Shown here piece after piece: positions 61,935 to 64,000 of a DNA stretch of 64,000 bases; position 1 is the stretch's first letter; each line of letters starts with the position of its first letter. Origin of the DNA: Bradyrhizobium jicamae (lineage in GTDB: Bacteria > Pseudomonadota > Alphaproteobacteria > Rhizobiales > Xanthobacteraceae); contig NZ_JAFCJX010000018.1 of the NCBI RefSeq assembly GCF_018130695.1, positions 1 to 64,000 on the forward strand, read 5' to 3'. The position numbers were made by a program, and so were the translations under genes. The notes under the pieces were generated by a model that saw nothing but the letters and a program-made list of their open reading frames with translations, was not told where the DNA came from and searched no databases.

Positions 61935-62047
61935 TAGGGTGGGTTAGCCGAAGGCGTAACCCACCGTTGTCTCTTTCCGCGGGGGCAGAAGCGGTGGGTT
62001 ACGCCAGCGGACTGCGCTTCGCGCAGCTGCGGGCTAACCCACCCTAC
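61935..62047. repeat. Dispersed repeat (TAGGGTGGGTTAGC family)
   Basis: Starts TAGGGTGGGTTAGCCGAAGG and ends GCGGGCTAACCCACCCTACG; outer arms are inverted, with an inner GTAACCCACC facing GGTGGGTTAC. A shortened relative ends at 52563. It lies between the aldehyde dehydrogenase and galactarate dehydratase genes, inside what is otherwise one operon. Confidence 0.7.
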
Positions 62048-62059
62048 GGTCTTCCCGTT

Positions 62060-63508
62060 TCACCCCGGGAACGTGTAGGCCGTCTTCACCGTGGTGTAGA
62101 ACTCGCGGGCATAGGCGCCCTGTTCGCGCGCGCCGTAGCTCGAGCCTTTGCGGCCGCCGAACGGGACGTGATAGTCGACGCCGGCGGTCGGCAAATTGAC
62201 CATCACCATACCGGCCTCGCTGTTGCGCTTGTAATGCGAGGCGTATTTCAGGCTGGTGGTGCAGATGCCGGAGGCGAGGCCGAACTCGGTGTCGTTGGAG
62301 ATCGCGAGCGCCTCTTCATAGTCCTTGGCGCGGATCACGCAGGCGACCGGGCCGAAAACTTCCTCGCGCGCGATCCGCATCTGGTTGTTGGCTTCGGTGA
62401 ACAGCGCCGGCTGCAGATAAAAGCCGGGAGTCTCGCGGTTCAACAATTCGCCGCCCCAGGCGAGCTTGGCGCCTTCGTCCTGGCCGATCTTGATGTAGCG
62501 GAGATCCTGGTCGAGCTGGCTCTGGTCGACGACAGGGCCGATATGCACGCCGCTCTTCAACGCGTCGTCGATCGTCAGGCCCTTCAGCCGTTCGGTCATC
62601 GCGGCGACGAAGCGGTCATGGATCCCTGCGGTGACGATCAAACGCGAGGAGGCCGTGCAGCGCTGGCCGGTCGAGAAATAGGCGCCGTTGACGGCGACTT
62701 CGACCGCGACCTTGAGATCGGCATCGTCGAGCACGACCAGCGGGTTCTTGCCGCCCATCTCGAGCTGGAATTTCTTCATGGGATTGGAGAGCACGCAGGC
62801 CTGCGCGATCTTGCGTCCGGTTTGCACCGAACCGGTGAAGGAGATCGCGGCGACATCGGGCGACTCCAGCAAGGTCTGGCCGACCACCGAGCCCGAGCCG
62901 ACCACGAGATTGAACACGCCGGCCGGAATGCCCGAGCGCGCGATGATCTCGGACAGCGCGTGGCCGCAGCCGGGCACCAGCTCGGCCGGTTTGAACACGA
63001 CGGTGTTGCCGTAGCAGAGCGCGGGCGCGATCTTCCAGGCTGGAATCGCGATCGGGAAATTCCACGGCGTGATCATGCCGACGACACCCATCGGCTCGCG
63101 GGTGATCTCGACCTCGAGCCCCGGGCGCACCGACGCACCCTTCTCGCCCGTGAGCCGCAGCGCCTCGCCGGCGAAGAACGCAAAGATCTGCCCGGCGCGC
63201 GCGACCTCGCCGATGCCTTCCGGCAGCGTCTTGCCTTCCTCGCGGGCGAGCAGGCGGCCGAGCTCTTCCTTGCGGGCGAGGATCTCGACGGAGATCTTGT
63301 TCAGCGCGTCAAACCGCTCCTGCGGGGTCGAGCGCCCCCAGGCGGGGGCGGCGGCCTTGGCGGCAGCGATCGCCTTTTCGGTCTGCGCCTTGTCGGCCTT
63401 GGCGTATTCGCCGACCACGTCATTGGTGTTGGACGGGTTGATGTTCTTCGTGATGCCGGAGCCATCGACCCATTCGCCGCCGATGAAGTTCTTCTGCAAA
63501 ACCGTCAT
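62060..63508 (-). CDS. Aldehyde dehydrogenase, ketoglutarate-semialdehyde type
   Basis: A 482-residue NAD(P)-dependent aldehyde dehydrogenase. Seen are MITPWNFPIAIPAWKIAPAL, ISFTGSVQTGRKIAQ, the general-base Glu in LEMGGKNPLVV, the nucleophilic Cys in GQRCTASSRLIV and EEVFGPVACVI. The start MTVLQKNFIGGEWVDG at 63508 follows GGAGAG. Placed between GarD and GudD, it most likely oxidises 2,5-dioxopentanoate to 2-oxoglutarate, the last step of the non-phosphorylated galactarate/glucarate route. That step is inferred from context. Confidence 0.85.
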   Translation of the reverse strand: MTVLQKNFIGGEWVDGSGITKNINPSNTNDVVGEYAKADKAQTEKAIAAAKAAAPAWGRSTPQERFDALNKISVEILARKEELGRLLAREEGKTLPEGIGEVARAGQIFAFFAGEALRLTGEKGASVRPGLEVEITREPMGVVGMITPWNFPIAIPAWKIAPALCYGNTVVFKPAELVPGCGHALSEIIARSGIPAGVFNLVVGSGSVVGQTLLESPDVAAISFTGSVQTGRKIAQACVLSNPMKKFQLEMGGKNPLVVLDDADLKVAVEVAVNGAYFSTGQRCTASSRLIVTAGIHDRFVAAMTERLKGLTIDDALKSGVHIGPVVDQSQLDQDLRYIKIGQDEGAKLAWGGELLNRETPGFYLQPALFTEANNQMRIAREEVFGPVACVIRAKDYEEALAISNDTEFGLASGICTTSLKYASHYKRNSEAGMVMVNLPTAGVDYHVPFGGRKGSSYGAREQGAYAREFYTTVKTAYTFPG

Positions 63509-63536
63509 ATTCTTCTCTCCAACACCGTTTCTTGGT

Positions 63537-64000
63537 TTAACGCACGAGGCAGGGACGTTTGTCGTCAAAAGTCCAGCCGGGGATCAGGAACTGCATGGCG
63601 AGCGCGTCATCGCGCGCGCCGAGCCCATGCTCCTTGTATAGCGCGTTCGCGGCCGCGATGGCAGCACGATCGAGCTCGATGCCGAGGCCCGGGCGGTCCG
63701 GAATCGCAATCTTGCCGCCCTTGATCTGCAGCGGTTCCTTGGTCAAGGCCTGGCCATCCTGCCAGATCCAGTGGGTGTCGATCGCGGTGACCTTGCCGGG
63801 TGCCGCGGCGCCGACATGGGTGAACATCGCCAGCGAAATGTCGAAATGGTTGTTGGAGTGCGAGCCCCAGGTCAGGCCGTTGTCGCGGCAGGTCTGGGCG
63901 ACGCGCACCGAGCCCTGCATGGTCCAGAAATGCGGATCGGCGAGGGGAATGTCGACGGCGCCGAGACGGATCGCATGCGAGAGCTGGCGCCAGTCGGTCG
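63537..64000 (-). CDS. gudD: Glucarate dehydratase, C-terminal part (cut by edge)
   Basis: The visible 153 residues start inside the gene at the window edge and run to the TAA at 63537-63539. They read TDWRQLSHAIRLGAVDIPLA, then DPHFWT, GLTWGSHSNNHFDISLAMF and IDTHWIWQDGQ, closely following the C-terminal barrel of GudD, including the conserved His of SHSNNHFD. The enzyme dehydrates D-glucarate to 5-keto-4-deoxyglucarate. The N-terminal two thirds lie to the right. It is 28 bases upstream of the aldehyde dehydrogenase start, so the genes are co-transcribed. Confidence 0.9.
   Translation of the reverse strand, partial: TDWRQLSHAIRLGAVDIPLADPHFWTMQGSVRVAQTCRDNGLTWGSHSNNHFDISLAMFTHVGAAAPGKVTAIDTHWIWQDGQALTKEPLQIKGGKIAIPDRPGLGIELDRAAIAAANALYKEHGLGARDDALAMQFLIPGWTFDDKRPCLVR

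Overview
The window is GC-rich DNA from an alphaproteobacterium, most probably Bradyrhizobium or a close relative (Nitrobacteraceae). Supporting this are the strong GC bias at third codon positions, several kinds of short dispersed intergenic repeats of the sort I recall from Bradyrhizobium genomes, small hypothetical proteins typical of that group, and a very high density of substrate-specific transporters paired with catabolic operons. This is a judgement from sequence style and remembered families; no search was run. I see no rRNA, tRNA, CRISPR array, transposase, integrase or phage gene.

Layout. 1-2.5 kb is an accessory-looking stretch of small ORFs (63, 37, 118 and 58 aa, plus a DUF7662-like protein), a dispersed repeat and the remnant of a GntR gene. 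2.5-4.7 kb holds a GntR/FCD regulator with two winged helices and two tandem exported proteins of unknown function. 4.8-8.7 kb is a purine module: TetR regulator, adenine deaminase and NCS2 permease. 8.8-9.9 kb has a beta-propeller protein and a tiny putative membrane peptide. 10.1-14.6 kb is a polyamine/opine-type ABC importer, divergent from a 15.1-17.7 kb unit of an octopine-dehydrogenase-like enzyme, a 3-hydroxyacyl-CoA-dehydrogenase-like enzyme and a MarR regulator. 17.8-30.0 kb is a sugar-acid catabolic locus around an IclR regulator: one arm has a TIM-barrel protein, SSS symporter, sialidase-fold protein and SDR; the other has a DapA-like aldolase, FAD-linked 2-hydroxyacid dehydrogenase, DUF1537 kinase, PdxA2-like dehydrogenase, Fe-alcohol dehydrogenase and a TctC binding protein.

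30.1-41.8 kb is a second large catabolic locus: a two-winged-helix GntR regulator, a polar-amino-acid-type ABC importer, M20 amidohydrolase, enolase-superfamily enzyme, metal-free creatinase/ectoine-hydrolase-like enzyme, DapA-like enzyme, 5-oxoprolinase PxpABC and a Gfo/Idh oxidoreductase. 42-43.3 kb is an orphan branched-chain-type binding protein. 43.9-52.4 kb is a ribose-type sugar ABC importer followed by three lactonase-like beta-propellers with different cellular locations. 52.6-53.1 kb has two small proteins. 53.2-59.4 kb is an aromatic ring-cleavage cluster: GntR, extradiol dioxygenase, flavin hydroxylase, MFS, FAH hydrolase and cytochrome b561. 59.5-60.2 kb has two small exported proteins. 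60.4-64.0 kb is a galactarate/glucarate pathway: GarD, a ketoglutarate-semialdehyde-type dehydrogenase and GudD, which runs off the right edge.

Most operons show translational coupling (ATGA overlaps). Candidate operators are visible for the TetR regulator (palindrome over its own start), the IclR regulator (the same 17-bp palindrome at two promoters) and, more tentatively, for two GntR regulators. The most promising systems for new biochemistry are the 30-41.8 kb locus, whose enzymes suggest an imported N-acyl or lactam compound feeding 5-oxoproline, and the IclR locus.
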